Positions 1 to 12,483 of a stretch of 64,000 bases of DNA are shown here, piece after piece. Under the pieces are notes generated by a model that did no database searches, had not been told where the DNA came from, and worked only from the letters and a program-made list of their open reading frames with translations. The stretch is from Stachybotrys elegans (lineage: Eukaryota; Ascomycota; Sordariomycetes; Hypocreales; Stachybotryaceae): contig JAGPNK010000004.1 in NCBI GenBank assembly GCA_020746835.1, forward strand, positions 1,364,001-1,428,000. Direction: 5' to 3'. Position 1 is the first letter of the stretch; each line of letters opens with the position of its first letter. Both the position numbers and the translations under genes were made by a program.

Positions 1-441
1 TAACAGCTTTCTTCAACTTGGGAATGTGAGGTTGCTGCCGAGCTATGTTTGGATACACATGACGACGAAGGTTTCAGAACGAAGCGTGTATGTTATTTTG
101 ATTTGGGGCGGTTGACGCTGGCTATGAAGTCTCCATCGCGCGACTCACATATAGAATTGCATGAGGCACGGTGCTTCTCGGAACTGGCCAACGACGAAAG
201 ATTCTGTACTGGCGTCCTTTGTATATTGGCGCATACAATGCGATATATTGATACCACGCTCATTGGTGGCTCTTATTTACTTCTATTATTGGCCTCGTAC
301 AGGTTGCCATCGCTAAACCCTGCCGTTCCTCCGCGTGACATAAAAATACACAGCCTTCGCGCCGGCCTGACGCAAGTCTTGAGGTTCCCGATGCTGATTG
401 GTACATGGTATATAGTATACAGTTGGATAGACATGATTCCC
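1..441. other. intergenic, 3' side of the mL49 gene
   Basis: This lies downstream of the mL49 stop codon and runs to the window edge. A plus-strand open frame crosses it and continues into the mL49 last exon and intron, but it resembles no protein family I know and is taken as chance. I see no gene here. Confidence 0.5.
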
Positions 442-982
442 TCAGAAGCCCTTGCTCAGTAACCAATTCTTCACATCTTCGAAGCGGTCTCCCTGAGAAT
501 GGGTTAGTAGGTGATAATCCAAGCTGGAGTATTGTTCTTGTCCATACCTTGATAAGAATGGCGTGTGTCCTGGGGTTTACAGCCACATCCTCCCTCTGAA
601 CATTCAGATCCTTGGCCAGTTCCGTTGCCATCAGCTGTCGGTCGCCATGAATCCTCCGGATAAGAGTAAGCTTCCGGTTGCCGCCCGATTTCCAGTCTCG
701 GTAGACGGGGAGTTGCTGGTATGGCGTGCGCAGCACCATATAAGGACCCTTTTCGAGCTCCTCAATCGTCTTGATCCGGGGAGGCTGAGGTGCCTTCATG
801 ACGGGCACCTTGTGCACAGACCTGGGTGCCTGACCGGGAAGAGGCCTTTTCGTGCTCTGTGCTCGACATTGAATGTTCATAAATGGCGACACGCATGAGG
901 GAGCGGTTCTGGTAGCATGTATGGGACGAAGGGCGGCGCCGGCGCGGAAGCTGGGGACAGCTCGTGGGAGGAATTGCGACAT
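442..982 (-). CDS. IMG2: mitochondrial large ribosomal subunit protein mL49 (Img2 family)
   Basis: Structural protein of the mitochondrial large ribosomal subunit. The Img2/mL49 domain fills the C-terminal half, with the hallmark stretch RTPYQQLPVYRDWKSGGNRK followed by LTLIRRIHGD and the conserved ending WLLSKGF. Two exons: 548-982 and 442-492. The 55-bp intron 493-547 has a GTATGG donor, a CTACTAAC branch point and a CTCAG acceptor, and splicing restores ILIK-GDRFEDVKNWLLSKGF, giving 161 residues. The start was chosen at MSQFLPRAVP because the Arg- and Ala-rich, acid-free first 30 residues look like a mitochondrial presequence; the frame is also open upstream but has no family similarity there. 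The gene is head-to-head with eIF3e across 482 bp. Family assignment is firm; the exact start is an inference. Confidence 0.9.
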
Positions 983-1464
983 GACGGGCGGTTGTTGCAG
1001 CAAATTCGGGAGGTTGCAGAATACAAGCTTCGCTTTCGTGCAGGTCGGATGTGTGGCTCGGAATATGGAGAGTAGAAGCTCGAGCTTCACGATCTAACAA
1101 GAACTGGATATGCCGTCCCCCGGCACTGGCTCACATACAAAAAGCTGAAGCAGGAGGAAGATGCGACTCCTAGAAAAAAATCCTGGTCACATGACACGGA
1201 TTTTCCCTGCCCGGCAAATCCGCGGGTCGTCGCGCAGAAACCCCACAGCACATGGTTGGTATTGGCGAAATTCACCAAAAATCTGCCCCTCCATCCATTC
1301 CCCATTCTGTGGTCGAAGCCCTCGATTCTCGCGACGAGCCATCCCCGGGATCAAACCTTGGAACCTACTGCAAAAGCCAGATCGCTGCACGAATACCCGG
1401 TCGGCCGAACTATTGCGCTTCCGGAAAATCGCTAGAAAACCCCGTCAAAAACAACCCGCCCATC
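983..1464. promoter_or_regulatory. divergent promoter region, mL49 / eIF3e
   Basis: These 482 bp separate the start codons of two divergently transcribed translation genes, one mitochondrial and one cytosolic, so both core promoters and 5' leaders must lie here. I saw no clear TATA box and did not assign individual sites. Confidence 0.5.
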
Positions 1465-2857
1465 ATGGAGGAAGTTCTTCAGGCCGTCGAGGGGCCTTCC
1501 ATTCTGCCCAAGCTGGCACCGCACCTGAGCCGTCATCTGCTCTTCCCTCTGATCCAGTTCGAGGGCGACCAGGCCGAGGAGAAGGGCGAGGAGGAGAAGG
1601 CCAAGCAGATCCTGTCGGGCAAGATCAAGCTGCTCGAGGACACCAACATGACCGACTACGTGGCCACGCTCTACTGCGAACTGCACGGCGTCGCCGACCC
1701 CCCCGCCGAGTACACCAAGAAGCGACAGGACGTCCTGTCCGAGCTGGACAAGTACGAGCAGGCCACGGCCAAGATTGCCGACCTCTTGACGCAGGATGAG
1801 GTCGTCAACGGCCTCCGGAGCGACAAGGTCGCCAACTTGGAGTTTCTCAAGAACCAGCACGGCGTGAGTCTCATTTGGGGGTTTCTTAGCAGAGGCCGGA
1901 TGCTGTGCATGCAGAGGGACTAACGCGACGTGAAACAAACAGGTGACAATCGAGATGGTCAACGCCCTGTACGACTTTGGCCAGTTCCAGTTCCGCTGCG
2001 GCCAGTACGGCCCGGCCGCCGACATGCTCTACCAGTTCCGTGTGCTGTCCACAGATAACGACAAGGTCTCGGCATCGACGTGGGGAAAGCTTGCCTGCGA
2101 GATCCTCTCGACCAACTGGGAGTCGGCCGTCGACGAGCTCAAGAACGTGCGCGAGGGCATCGACACCAAGCTCTTCAACAACCCGCGCGCGCAGCTCGAC
2201 CACCGCACCATGCTGATCCACTGGTCGCTCTTCCCCCTCTTCAACTTCGAGGCCGCCCGCGAGCCCGTCCTCGACATGTTCTTCTCCGCCGCCTACATCA
2301 ACACCATCCAGACGTCGTGCCCCTGGGCGCTGCGCTACCTCATCGCCGCCGTCATCACGGGCCGCAGCCGCGCCCGCAACAGCTCCATCCACCAGAAGCA
2401 GCTCAAGGACGTGGCCCGCTACGTCCGCCAGGAGGCCTACGAGTACAACGACCCCATCACCCAGTTCGTCCACGCCCTCTACATCGCCCACGACTTCGAC
2501 GCCGCCCGCGACGCCCTCCGCATGGCCGAGGAGGTCTGCCGCGCCGACTTCTTCCTCGCCTCCTCCGCCGACGCCTTTGTCGACGCCGCCCGCCACCTCA
2601 TCTGCGAGAGCTACTGCAAGATCTTCAGCCGCATGAACATCCGCGACCTGAGCGCCAAGCTCGGCCTCAACCCCGACGACGGCGAGAAGTGGATCGTCAA
2701 CCTGATCCGTGAGACGAGGTTGGACGCTAAGATCGACAGCCAGGACGGCACCGTCATCATGAACCACCCGCCCAACAACGTCTACCAGCAGGTCATTGAG
2801 AAGACCAAGGGTGGCTTCTTCCGTACCCAGGTCCTGACCGCCGCCGTCTCCAAGTAA
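1465..2857 (+). CDS. INT6: eukaryotic translation initiation factor 3 subunit e (INT6)
   Basis: Subunit e of the eIF3 complex, which binds the 40S subunit and mRNA-recruitment factors in the cytosol. Two exons: 1465-1863 and 1943-2857. The 79-bp intron 1864-1942 (GTGAGT donor, ACAG acceptor) joins FLKNQHG to [13 protein letters not shown], giving 437 residues, the usual size. The N-terminal eIF3e domain (about residues 1-135) has [16 protein letters not shown]. The middle has [17 protein letters not shown], and the C-terminal PCI domain (about 220-390) contains [20 protein letters not shown] followed by the winged-helix end. The start at [10 protein letters not shown] precedes the conserved domain directly. 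The gene has strong GC bias at third codon positions. Confidence 0.95.
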
Positions 2858-3576
2858 GAAGAGCCGGTGACACTCTCTACGACATAATTCACGCACTTTA
2901 GACGGAGCATTCCCCCCACACTCCACACGATTGGAGGAGAGGGAAAACCTTGTTTTTTGTTATTACAAGGCGCGTGTCATGAGTGCTCTCACTCACCATC
3001 CGTGAAAAGGTCAAAAGGCGAGAAGGAGGGGGAAAAGTGGAATTTTAGACATAATCGTCTGCAACCTTTTACCCCCCTTCTTCTCCCCCTTCTCTCTTCT
3101 TCATATTTTGTTTTTTACACACATCCAGTCACACACACACAGCGGCAAACTGAAACCCAGGCGAGACAAGAAATACAAGAGAAAGAGGAGAAGGGTAAAA
3201 TGACGGATGCTCTAGATGCCCTGTATATCCACCCCCTGGTGATGCGGTTTGCATTGCACGGCGTTTTTCGGGAACAAAAGGGAAGATGAAGCAGGGTGGA
3301 AGAGGAAGGGAAAGGTGGATTTAGCAAGGAATAGTCGAGGGCTATGACTGAACGTTGAAATAAATGATTCCATTTTGCAACAAGACCCCGAGATGTCACT
3401 ATTTAATCATGAAGTGAATCGCCTATTGATACACAACCGCTGCATCAAGCATGCTTCTGCCCGGGGGCTCTGTGTCATGATTCATAACAGGCATCTACGT
3501 CTTTTTCTCATCAGCGTACCTCAGCTTTCATCGCCCATCCAGCGAGTCTTGAATGGCCTCAACTCCCTTTCATGCA
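2858..3576. other. convergent 3' region, eIF3e / APC1
   Basis: Both flanking genes end here, so this must contain two 3' UTRs and polyadenylation sites. A pyrimidine-rich run near 3065-3110 is followed by a short CA-rich stretch near 3128-3140. No gene was recognised. Confidence 0.5.
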
Positions 3577-6500
3577 TTACTCGCCATCACGGGCAGCTAG
3601 CCAGACTTGGCCCTTCATGTCCTCCACCACTCCGTCTCCCATCCACCAGACATCCTCCTCATCCTCCGCGTCTTGATGAGTGGAGCTCGATTGGCTCTTA
3701 TCCAGTATCGTTGCTTGGCTGTCCATGCTCTCAGACACGCCTGGGGGAGCAGGACGTAACTTCTCTCGGACTGAAGCCCACTCAAAGAGCAACTTGGCAC
3801 CCTCAAGACGTTCTCTGTCACCGCCTTCAAGAATGCCTCTCTGCATCTCCATACGCGCATCCACTGCAGCGCCAGTATCCTGATCATGTTCGCTGTTGTC
3901 AAGAATCGCCTCTCGTTCAGCATAGGTTATGCGTTGCAGGCTATCAAGCCCAAAGACCCACGAGAGGGGGTCATTGCGGGTTGTGTCTTTGCCCAGAGCG
4001 CGCAGAGTTGAGGTAAAGGCACCCTCACGTGGTGGCCGCTTCTTGAGGAACAGACTGAGCGACGTTGCAAAGGCAGCTCGTAGCTCTTCATTAGAGAAGT
4101 CGAGCTTCACATCCCAGTATTGAGGCGCGCTGGCGGTCGACAGACTTTCAATCTGATCCAGAGGTGGCAGAAGGCATGGCGCAGTTCTATAGAGAGTGGG
4201 TTCTGATGACAACCCTGGCTTCATCTTGATCAGTACCGGTACAGAGACTGGCTGGTTGGTCAAGACATCTTTCACAACCAGACAACGTTGTTCTGTAGCC
4301 AGTACCCAGAAGTGCCGGAATGCTTGAAGGTGAGAACGATTGTCCATGACATTTGTAGGGAAAATAGGATAGAAGGCGACAAGCAGGGCAGCAATGGCCA
4401 TGTTGCTTGATCCAAAGGTCGCAGTACCGCAGCCAAGGAATAGAGCTCCGATGGCCAAGTGTGCTGCCAGATGAGAGCCGTAAGGTGTGTCGGGTTTGTC
4501 TTGACGATCAGCGTTATCTCCGCCATGCAACGCGCGTAGACGACGGAGAACTGGTATGTCACCTGTTCCAGCCATGACAATCGCTGACGAGAGAGCAAGG
4601 ACGTCTTGGCACATTCGGACATTGGTTCGTGCCAGCTCTTCGTCATATCGGAAGGACTGATAATCAGATTGGATTGGCCCCGTGGATGGTATTCTGGCAA
4701 TCCGGATGAACTGATCCAGGTAGAACAATAGGAGATCCCGCACCTTCGTTGAAGCGCTACCCGAGAAGCGCAGTGCAATAGAGAAGCAGAGGCCGGCCAG
4801 GATACTGTAGAAAGGAAGATCAACGGATCTCAATTTTGTGACCGACAGTAATTTGTACCTTGTTTGGTACGCGCTGGGCAGATTGCTCTGGATCCAGTCA
4901 AAAGTTGGCTCGATCTTTGACCAAAGAATGAGGTTCCGTGCCAATGTTCGGAGGAGTAGGATATCAGGTCGCACGTAGTCAAATTGGAGCACCGAATCGG
5001 GTACGCCAACTTTGCGGGCAATAATCTGATCCTCAGTCTTCATGAATATCAGCGCAATGGCCATGACCGCACCGGCTGCCGCTCGGTCCAGGACATGTAC
5101 AATATCCACATTCTTCGTCGCGGTTGCATGCGTGATCAGCTTCTCCGTCAACTTCATGTCGTGCAGCCCCTTGAGATCGTTGCCTTTGCCCAGGTTAATG
5201 AAACCTAGAGCAAAACCGGCTGCCAAACGATAGCATTCGCTCCTCAAGGGTTCCTCTTCATCTTCATCGTCGATGTGCTCAATCTCGGACAGCATAATTT
5301 CGCTCATACGGCGATGCTGACTGTTGCAGTAAAGCAGTCCGATGCCCATTATACCAGAGGTTTGTGTCAGTGGGGATAGGTTCAACTCTGCTGCTCCTCG
5401 AGGCAGCATGCGTGTCGCATGGACTGAGAGTAATCGTGTGATGAGGGAGTCCATGGTGCCCAGGTATGAGGCAGCCAGGCCTAGCAAGAGACCGATAGAG
5501 GTCATGGTATGCTTAGGTGTAAGGTATTTGAACGCAACCCACTTCGCCACGTCTTTGAGATGCCCGTTGAGTCCCAGAGCCAGCAGAAAACCGGCATGTC
5601 GGTTGCTTAAATCTTGGCCTGGCTTGTTGTATAGAATCCATGAGGTATCGATACCCTTGGCATTGGGAGAGATGGCCAGCCCTGCAGCAACGCCTTGGTG
5701 AAAGAATCCCCAGCACACCTTTTCTTCTGTAAAGAGGGCCTTGTCCACGCCCACAGTGACGTTGGCAGGCTTCACTATGCAGTTGAGGTTAAAGCCGCCG
5801 ATATAGAACTTCTGGGTAAGCAAAGGGAACCGCAGACTGTAATAAAGCAGCCCTCTGCCCGCTGGAATAGCCAGAGTACCTGTGGCTGTCCTTGACACAT
5901 AGTCCTTCTGTTTCTCCAGATACTCACTTTCTGTCCAGTCGGGGTGGGAATTGAGACGAACAACTCTGGCCTTGTGAGTTGATAGCAGATCCTGAGCTTC
6001 GTTCAAACGACAATCCTCCTTGAAGAGGGCTCGGATAACTGCCTGTCGTTCAGTGCCTTCGCCCTCGTCGTATCCCACACTGTTGGCTTCGTCGACAGTC
6101 TGGCACAGAAGCTTGAAGTCGTAAGTTGATACATGTGTCGGCGTCTTGAATCTGTTAGCTGCAGCCCCTTATGTGATTGAGATTGTATCTTACCAGAATG
6201 TTGGACGAAGGTGGCCGAGCATGTTTTCCCGGGGCAAGGATGAGGCTTATATCACTTCGTCTGACCAGCTCAAGGAGGTCCTTCGACCATTTGGATGGAG
6301 GATGCGATTGACACAAAGATATGGCATCCTGCAATGGTGCAAGAACCGCCTCCGGCAAAGTCTGCAAGAAGTAAGGTGTCATCCCACTTTCCTTCATCGC
6401 CTCTACCATCTCAACTGCAGTGGACTTGGGTCGTAATAGCTTGAAGAATCGCTTCAACACCAACGTTCTGGGTGTCATAGAGTCCCAACGGCCATCGTGC

Positions 6501-9500
6501 GCTTTATCTGATTCCGAAAGCCTTGAGCTGGTGTAGTAAATATCGGCCAGCGTAGGAAACCGTGCCTTGGTCGATCCGAGGAAAGATTCTTGTATCCAGT
6601 CCAAGATACTCGGTTTTGTAAAGGGAGGGGGGATAGGTGGTCTCAGGTTGAGCTCTGCGATAACATTAGTAGTGCGGCGAAGATAAATTAGTGATCGACC
6701 TACCAGTGTCGTAGCGAGAATCAATCTCCTCTTGGATGCCCAGCTCATAGGATGACGAAAAGTCGTGCCACTTGAGCCACCTTGCGATTTGGCACAGCAC
6801 CACACGAAGATCAGTTCTTCCTGGGGATGTATATTCGCCAATCATAATATCCAGTTTCTCCTCTTCGAGAAGCAGATGAAGAGCCATGAAGATATCCGTG
6901 GCGGCTTGTCTTCTGGCGTCAGGGGTTTTACTTTGAGCGGTAGGCAAATAGCCCGCAGCACCCAAGGCGGCCTCACCCAACCGCGAGCTGATAAACTCTT
7001 TTGCAAAGGCAACATGTCGTGCCATGAATTTGGGATTGAAGCCATGGTCTTGCTGGGGGGACATGGCATGATCCAAATCACCATCCAGTGCCCACTCCCA
7101 CCCGCGATTCAACATCCAGGCTGGGCAACCTAAAGAATTGACCGTCTCACCCGCTTCGAGGGCTTTCCAGTCATCCGAGTCGCTAACGGACCCGAATGAA
7201 CCTGATGCTGGCCTCCGTCTCCGCACCGGAAGACGTGTCGATGGCTGGTTTTTTGAGTCTGTTCTCTCGATATTGAGATAGGATGCGAGCAGAAGAACGA
7301 CAAGAGCCGACCACTCTCGGTTGGCCACCGACTCTCCTTGGGTTTGCAGCCATTGCATAGTATGAAACCAGCCCGCATGCAATCTTTCGCCAAGAGAATG
7401 CGGTAGTACGCCCTGGCACACGCGCAAGACCCTCTGAACCTGAACAACCTTTGGCTGCAATTGGATCTTCAGCTGATGGAGGCGACCCTCCGTGTCAACA
7501 ACATCAACAACGCCGCGCTGACGAGCGTGTCTGATGCCCACAATGCTTCCCTTCGCCATATCAATCACTTCGGACTTCTTCTGTTTCACGTCTCGATCGA
7601 TACTCCGTCCGCGGAACTGCAAACTCTTCGTGTCATCGACAAATAGGAGCGAAAGTGATATCTTGGTGAGCTCCCTCCAAGGAGCTTGGGTGCTCAACTC
7701 GTGGTGTCCGTCTTGAGCCTCCGATAATATCAGGATGACCGACTGGTCCTCATCCATGAGTTTACAGGAGTCCACTACGCTTTGCGCAACCCTGATTTCA
7801 CCCGGTGTGATGATTACAGCCCCTTCTCCTGGATGGGGCTTTTTACCAGCTTTCGCTGCAATGTCAAACTTTGGTTGCAGCTTCAGGTTCAGATAGATCA
7901 ACTGAAGACGCTTCTCTACGGAGTCTTGGATGCCGATGAGCAGCTGACCTCGCTGATACTCGTTGGTTGCAAATGCCGGTGCTGCTAGTAAGAAGACCTT
8001 GGACTGGCTACGGGCAGGTCGTGCAGAGGTTGAGTAGCGAAGATTTGAAGTGTCCGAATGGACCGAATGTATCTTGGTGAACTTGATCTCGCGCTGGAGT
8101 CCGTCGAAATCACGGTCCTCGAGGCCCATATTAAAGAAACCATCATCGAGACCGTCATCAACTGGAGCTTCAAGTAGACTGCTCAGGCTTGGGTGAATTT
8201 GCTGGCCGTATGCCGCACTTAGTCGACCATGTTGGCTACCATGAGAATCGTGTCTGCGCGAGAAGCTATGGCCTTGCATGTGTGACTGCTCCGCAAACAC
8301 GGCTCTCTCGTGTGATGCCGAAAGATCGGCGCGGGCCAGCATGGAGCTAACACGTCGCGAGCTTCGACGAGTGACACCAGCGCCCTCCTTGTCTTGCTGC
8401 TCCAGAGAAGAGACTAGATCCAGGGGCTTCTCAACTTTCTCGCTTTTACGAGGCCGTTTACCAGGAAGAGGTGCCCCGAAGCTGTCGCGGATGTTGGTCG
8501 GAACATTTGGAATAGGTGTAGAAGCACCACTCACAAACCCTGGCTGCATGGAACTTCGGCGTCGGTTGGTCTTGTTCTTAGTTCCCTTTCGATGACCAAC
8601 AAATGGATCTTCGTGGCCAAGGTAAGCAATACGCCAGACGGTGTAGACATTTGTTTCGCGGTTCACGGTGACTGCCAGGGTCAACGGGTCGTGGGACTGT
8701 GGCGGTATGCCTGGCAGTTTGACCTGCTCGATGTGAAGGATCTCTTCGGCTGGGTTGAGGAAAGAAGGCTTTTTGCGGCCATTTCTCACAGGTGCCCTAA
8801 AATCCTCGTGTTCCGCGTCCGTAACAACGAGACCAATCTCCAATAGGGGATCCGTAAGGGACATAAGCCGGGGCCAGTGCGATTCCTGGCTTTCAACCGG
8901 AGCATCCCACATGTTCTCCAGAGTCAGGTTGGGTCCCAGAGGCAGTGACTTGGGCTTTCCAAGGCTGTCCACGGAAAAGCTTGCGAGTTGGGAGCTGTCA
9001 AAGGCCGTCAACTGCGAGGAGACAAACGAGTTTGGCGGTACTCGGGGAAACTTGAGGGCCAGAGGCGCAATGTTCTCCGTCTTCTGCCGGCGCTGAATGA
9101 TGATTCCGACAGGGCCGGGGAAAGCTGCCTCGACTTCAAAGGGCATATGGACAACATGTGTCGTGCCGGACAGGAAATAGATATGGGCCTGGGTCTTGAG
9201 CACAACAACCAGAGCCTTCTCGAGAGCAGGCGACTTGTTCTTCTTGCCGCCATTGGCCGGAGAGCTGGCAGGAGCATCTTCGTCTTCGGATGTCGGGAAG
9301 AAGGCCAGCAATGCCTGGGTCACAGGTTCCTTCTCGAGGTGGAACTTGAAGGTCTTCTGCAGGACGCCGCCGCGACTCCATATAACCGCATTCTCCGTCG
9401 TTATGAGCTCGTCCTCGATATCGGTGCCGCCGGTGCTGTCAAGGAAGTACTCCCACGTATAAGAGTCCGGGGAGGAGTTTGGGGAAATCAGCTGCTCGTC

Positions 9501-9557
9501 GATGGCATACTGGAGGCCTGCGGGCTGATGCAGGCCCAAGGACTGCACCGAAGCCAT
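3577..9557 (-). CDS. APC1: anaphase-promoting complex subunit 1 (BimE/APC1)
   Basis: Largest scaffold subunit of the APC/C ubiquitin ligase, which drives anaphase onset and mitotic exit in the nucleus. Three exons: 6704-9557, 6194-6654 and 3577-6144, giving 1960 residues, near the size of Aspergillus BimE. Intron 6655-6703 (49 bp, GTAGGT donor) joins SRYDT to ELNLRPPIPPPF. Intron 6145-6193 (49 bp, GTAAGA donor, GCTAAC branch) joins SSNIL to TPTHVSTYDFK. The N-terminal APC1 domain starts at MASVQSLGLHQPAG and includes a low-complexity, basic insert (about residues 320-480) with RRSS-type phosphorylatable runs. The C-terminal third holds proteasome/cyclosome-type repeats, for example HAGFLLALGLNGHLKD and RLAAGFALGFINLGKGND. 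Assignment rests on these repeats, domain order and length. The second acceptor could be misplaced by a few codons. Confidence 0.93.
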
Positions 9558-10228
9558 CTCGATGTTGCGGAGGGCGCCATAGGCCGTCGGCTAGGACGGC
9601 AGCAATTGCAGGAGGGTCGGCTCGAGAGGACAGGTCTAGCTGGGAGAGGTGTTGTTTTTATCGGCGAACCCTGCAGAGCGGCAGGTCATTCCGTAGAGGA
9701 AAATGTTGTCGCAAAGTCGCGTGTCGACGCGGTTGGTGCGCTGCCGAGCTGTGGGTGGTGCTTTCCACTGTAGATTTCAGCGGGGTTCTTTACAGCACCT
9801 ACTTACTTACCGATAAGGTCAGGTCGTTGCTCTTATCGGACCACCTCCAAACATACATTGCCCGGTCCAGGAATATGAACACAACAAATCATAAATTGAA
9901 GCAGCCTGCAAGAATGCGCTTCGTCTGCAAATTGGCCATTAACTATTATAAATATCATATACCGACTCCTTCGTAACGGCCAAAGGCCCCTAAAACATAA
10001 AGATTGGTGAACGCCTTGATATCGTGCATTGTATACACCAGGCTCAATATGACCTGGAAAACGAATCATGGGCATCTTATCCCAAGGGGTATTGGAGTTC
10101 TCAAGATGCTCCTCTCCAAAGGTGCCAATCCAGCACAGCGATCCTCACTATCCTTCGTTAAGGTCCACCCGGACGGCTGCATGCGAGCCAGTAGGGGCAA
10201 TGACTGACACGCAGTCAACATCTCCTCG
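9558..10228. other. APC1 upstream region and kinase 3' region
   Basis: The 671 bp hold the APC1 promoter and 5' leader on one side and the kinase 3' UTR on the other. A CTTACTTACC-type run occurs near 9800, the same tetranucleotide style seen in other intergenic parts of this window. No gene was recognised. Confidence 0.45.
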
Positions 10229-11351
10229 TCAAGTTGCTGGTAGACGTCCAGCGGCACATAGTTCTATATCCTTTACCCATGCCGAGTCGAGGATCTGCTG
10301 GATAGTGATGCGACGTGTCGGCACCGGGTCCAGCATCGAATATACGACTATTCGGCAGGATGGCTGAACAGATATTAGAGACATGGTAATGAAATGCAGG
10401 GGAAATGGGGAAACTCACTGGTTCTAGGGCCTCAATGGGCGCATGTCCATCCTCCAAGCGGCGATTCTTCAGATACGACGCATAGTCCTCGTCGTGCTGC
10501 TCCCTCGCAATATACCAAGGATGCCGACCCGTACGCAGCGTCAGATAGACAATGCCGCAAGCCCATACATCGACCCCCGGACCATCAAAGCTCTCGTCAG
10601 TGTATTCCTCGGGAGGCATATACGCCATGGAGCCACGGCGTCCCGTAATCCTGTGGTTCTCCTCCTCCCAATCCAGACGAAAACATTCGCTGCAGCCAAA
10701 GTCGGTAATCTTGACCGTGCCCTGCTTGGTCAGAAGCAGATTCTCTGGCTTGATATCGCAATGCGCCACGCCCTTCTGATGCAGATACTCCACGCCATGC
10801 AGCAGCTGCTTGAACAGGCAGTCCGCGACCGCCTCCTCCAGGTACCCGGCAAAGAGGAGCAGCGACCCGATGTCGCCGCCAGCGCACAGCTCCATGGTCT
10901 GGCAGAAGACCCCCTGGCTGTTCTCGAAGAGCTCAAACGCGCGGACAATGTTGTGGTGCTGGAGGGAGTTTGCGATGCTGAACTCGGCAGCGACTTGCTT
11001 ACGGTACTTCTCGGGCGTCAGGCTGCGCTGGCGACGAAACTCCTTGAGGGCGAGGCGCTGCTTCTTGTCGGAGCCGGGCAGCGCGCGCCGCACGACGCGG
11101 ACGGTGCCAAAGGACCCGGTGCCGACGACGCGCTGGCCCTTGTCTTCATCATCTCTCGCCAAGGCGGCCTCCCCCGGCTTGGCGGCGTCTTGATGCCTCC
11201 ACGTGAGCCGCGACGAGATGGCCGAGAGGCTGCCGAGCGCGTTCCTGCTCCGGTCGTTGAGGTTTCTGATCCAATCGCCCGACGGCAGATTCGGGTTCAA
11301 GCGGTGTCTGTGTGCCCCTCGCGATGACGCCCCTGCCTCGGAGCCTGCCAT
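10229..11351 (-). CDS. serine/threonine protein kinase, HAL4/SAT4 (nutrient-permease regulator) type
   Basis: Protein kinase of the fungal HAL4/SAT4/HAL5-NPR1 group, which in yeast controls stability of potassium and nutrient transporters. Exons 10419-11351 and 10229-10363 give 355 residues. The 55-bp intron 10364-10418 (GTGAGT donor, TTCAG acceptor) joins IEALEP to PSCRIVVYSMLDP, restoring subdomain XI with RITIQQILDSAWVKDIELC. Visible kinase motifs are the Gly loop GTGSFGTVRVV, the VAIK-like ALKEF, the catalytic loop HCDIKPENLL, DFG in ITDFGCSECF, and an APE variant MPPEEY. The first 70 residues are a basic, Ser/Arg-rich extension. It lies upstream of, and on the same strand as, an ENA-type cation ATPase. 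The kinase call is firm; the subgroup rests on DFGCSECF, the short C-terminus and overall pattern. Confidence 0.88.
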
Positions 11352-12483
11352 GATGAGACTGTCAAGAGAGTAAAGTGCTTTGGAGCACCTGTCATGACTT
11401 GGACCGTCTACACGAACAAGACCTTCCCACGGCGTTGCTGCAGGATTCGGGATGAAGTCATGGCCATGACTGGCACGTGCTGTCGGTTGGACTTTGCATA
11501 AGGATCTAGGAAGAAAAAGGGTAAAAAAAAATTTAAGCTATTCGGCATTTGAGTCAAGATGAGCAGGAGGCCTCGCCCAGGGTTGGCCAAATGACTAGCG
11601 AATCAGATCCATCCCAGCTGGTAACCATGGAAAAATGCCCTAGGATACTGCCAATGTTCATCACTCGGCTTGGCAGATGCACCAAGCAATGTCTTCTTGC
11701 TCGTGCACATTGGCGCCAAGTTTACCATCTATAAAAGAAGCATGTGGAGTATACGTCGATGGGGAGCAAAATTGGCGATAACTTCATTTTCCTTCCTTCC
11801 TCTATATTTCTTCCCCTTTTTATTTTCTACTTTCTTTTTTTTATATTTATTTTTAGTTTGTCTCCAACCTCCATAGCTAAACTCGTTTATGCTTAACTAC
11901 AAGGACTGCGGGGACCATCACCTACCTTGGACAGAGCAGCCCCTCCCGCCAGCACCCATCTGAATTGTCTCACCAATGACATCATGCCAGAACGGTGCTT
12001 CGCTTGGGCGTACCCCCTCCCAGCTGCTGGGTGAGATTAGGCACGGGCCGGGACAGGTGGGCAACATCTTCCAATAGCCTGCAGGAGCATGCCACAGCGG
12101 TCCCCAACACCTATCCGTTCCCCTCTTCTGGCAACACGGATCAAACGGATATACTTACTTATGAATAGCCGCTTAGCCGGAGTGGCTGGCATCTCCAGGT
12201 AGTCCACTCAGACAATTTCAGCCTTTGGCATTTAAGACGTCCTGTGCTCTGAGGATTCTTCAAACGAATATTCTACAGGGCGGGAGCGCTTAGTACGTTG
12301 TCAAACAGAAAAGGAACGGCCAGTGGCCATTTTCTTGCTTCACTCGTTAACGCTGTTCAATTTTGCCCTTGTCGTGATCTATGACGTGCCCTCTTTTCAT
12401 CCCGTCTAACTTGGTGCAAATACGTTGTGGGATCTTCCTCCCGTCTTCCCTCTATTCAACCCTTTTCCCAAATGCCGAGCATA
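11352..12483. other. kinase upstream region and ATPase 3' region
   Basis: This 1.1-kb interval contains a striking plus-strand pyrimidine/T-rich tract at about 11780-11870, of the kind that precedes transcription starts in filamentous fungi. It is followed by GC-rich sequence with only very short open frames (the first ATG opens a 24-codon frame). I see no supported gene; an unannotated short transcript is possible. Confidence 0.4.

Noticed and set aside
49..462. Plus-strand 137-codon open frame at the left edge
   Set aside because: It overlaps the mL49 last exon on the other strand and shows no conserved pattern.
1886..2926. Minus-strand 346-codon open frame rich in Val, Gly, Asp and Glu
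   Set aside because: It is the antisense shadow of the GC-rich eIF3e exon; its composition is typical of such shadows.
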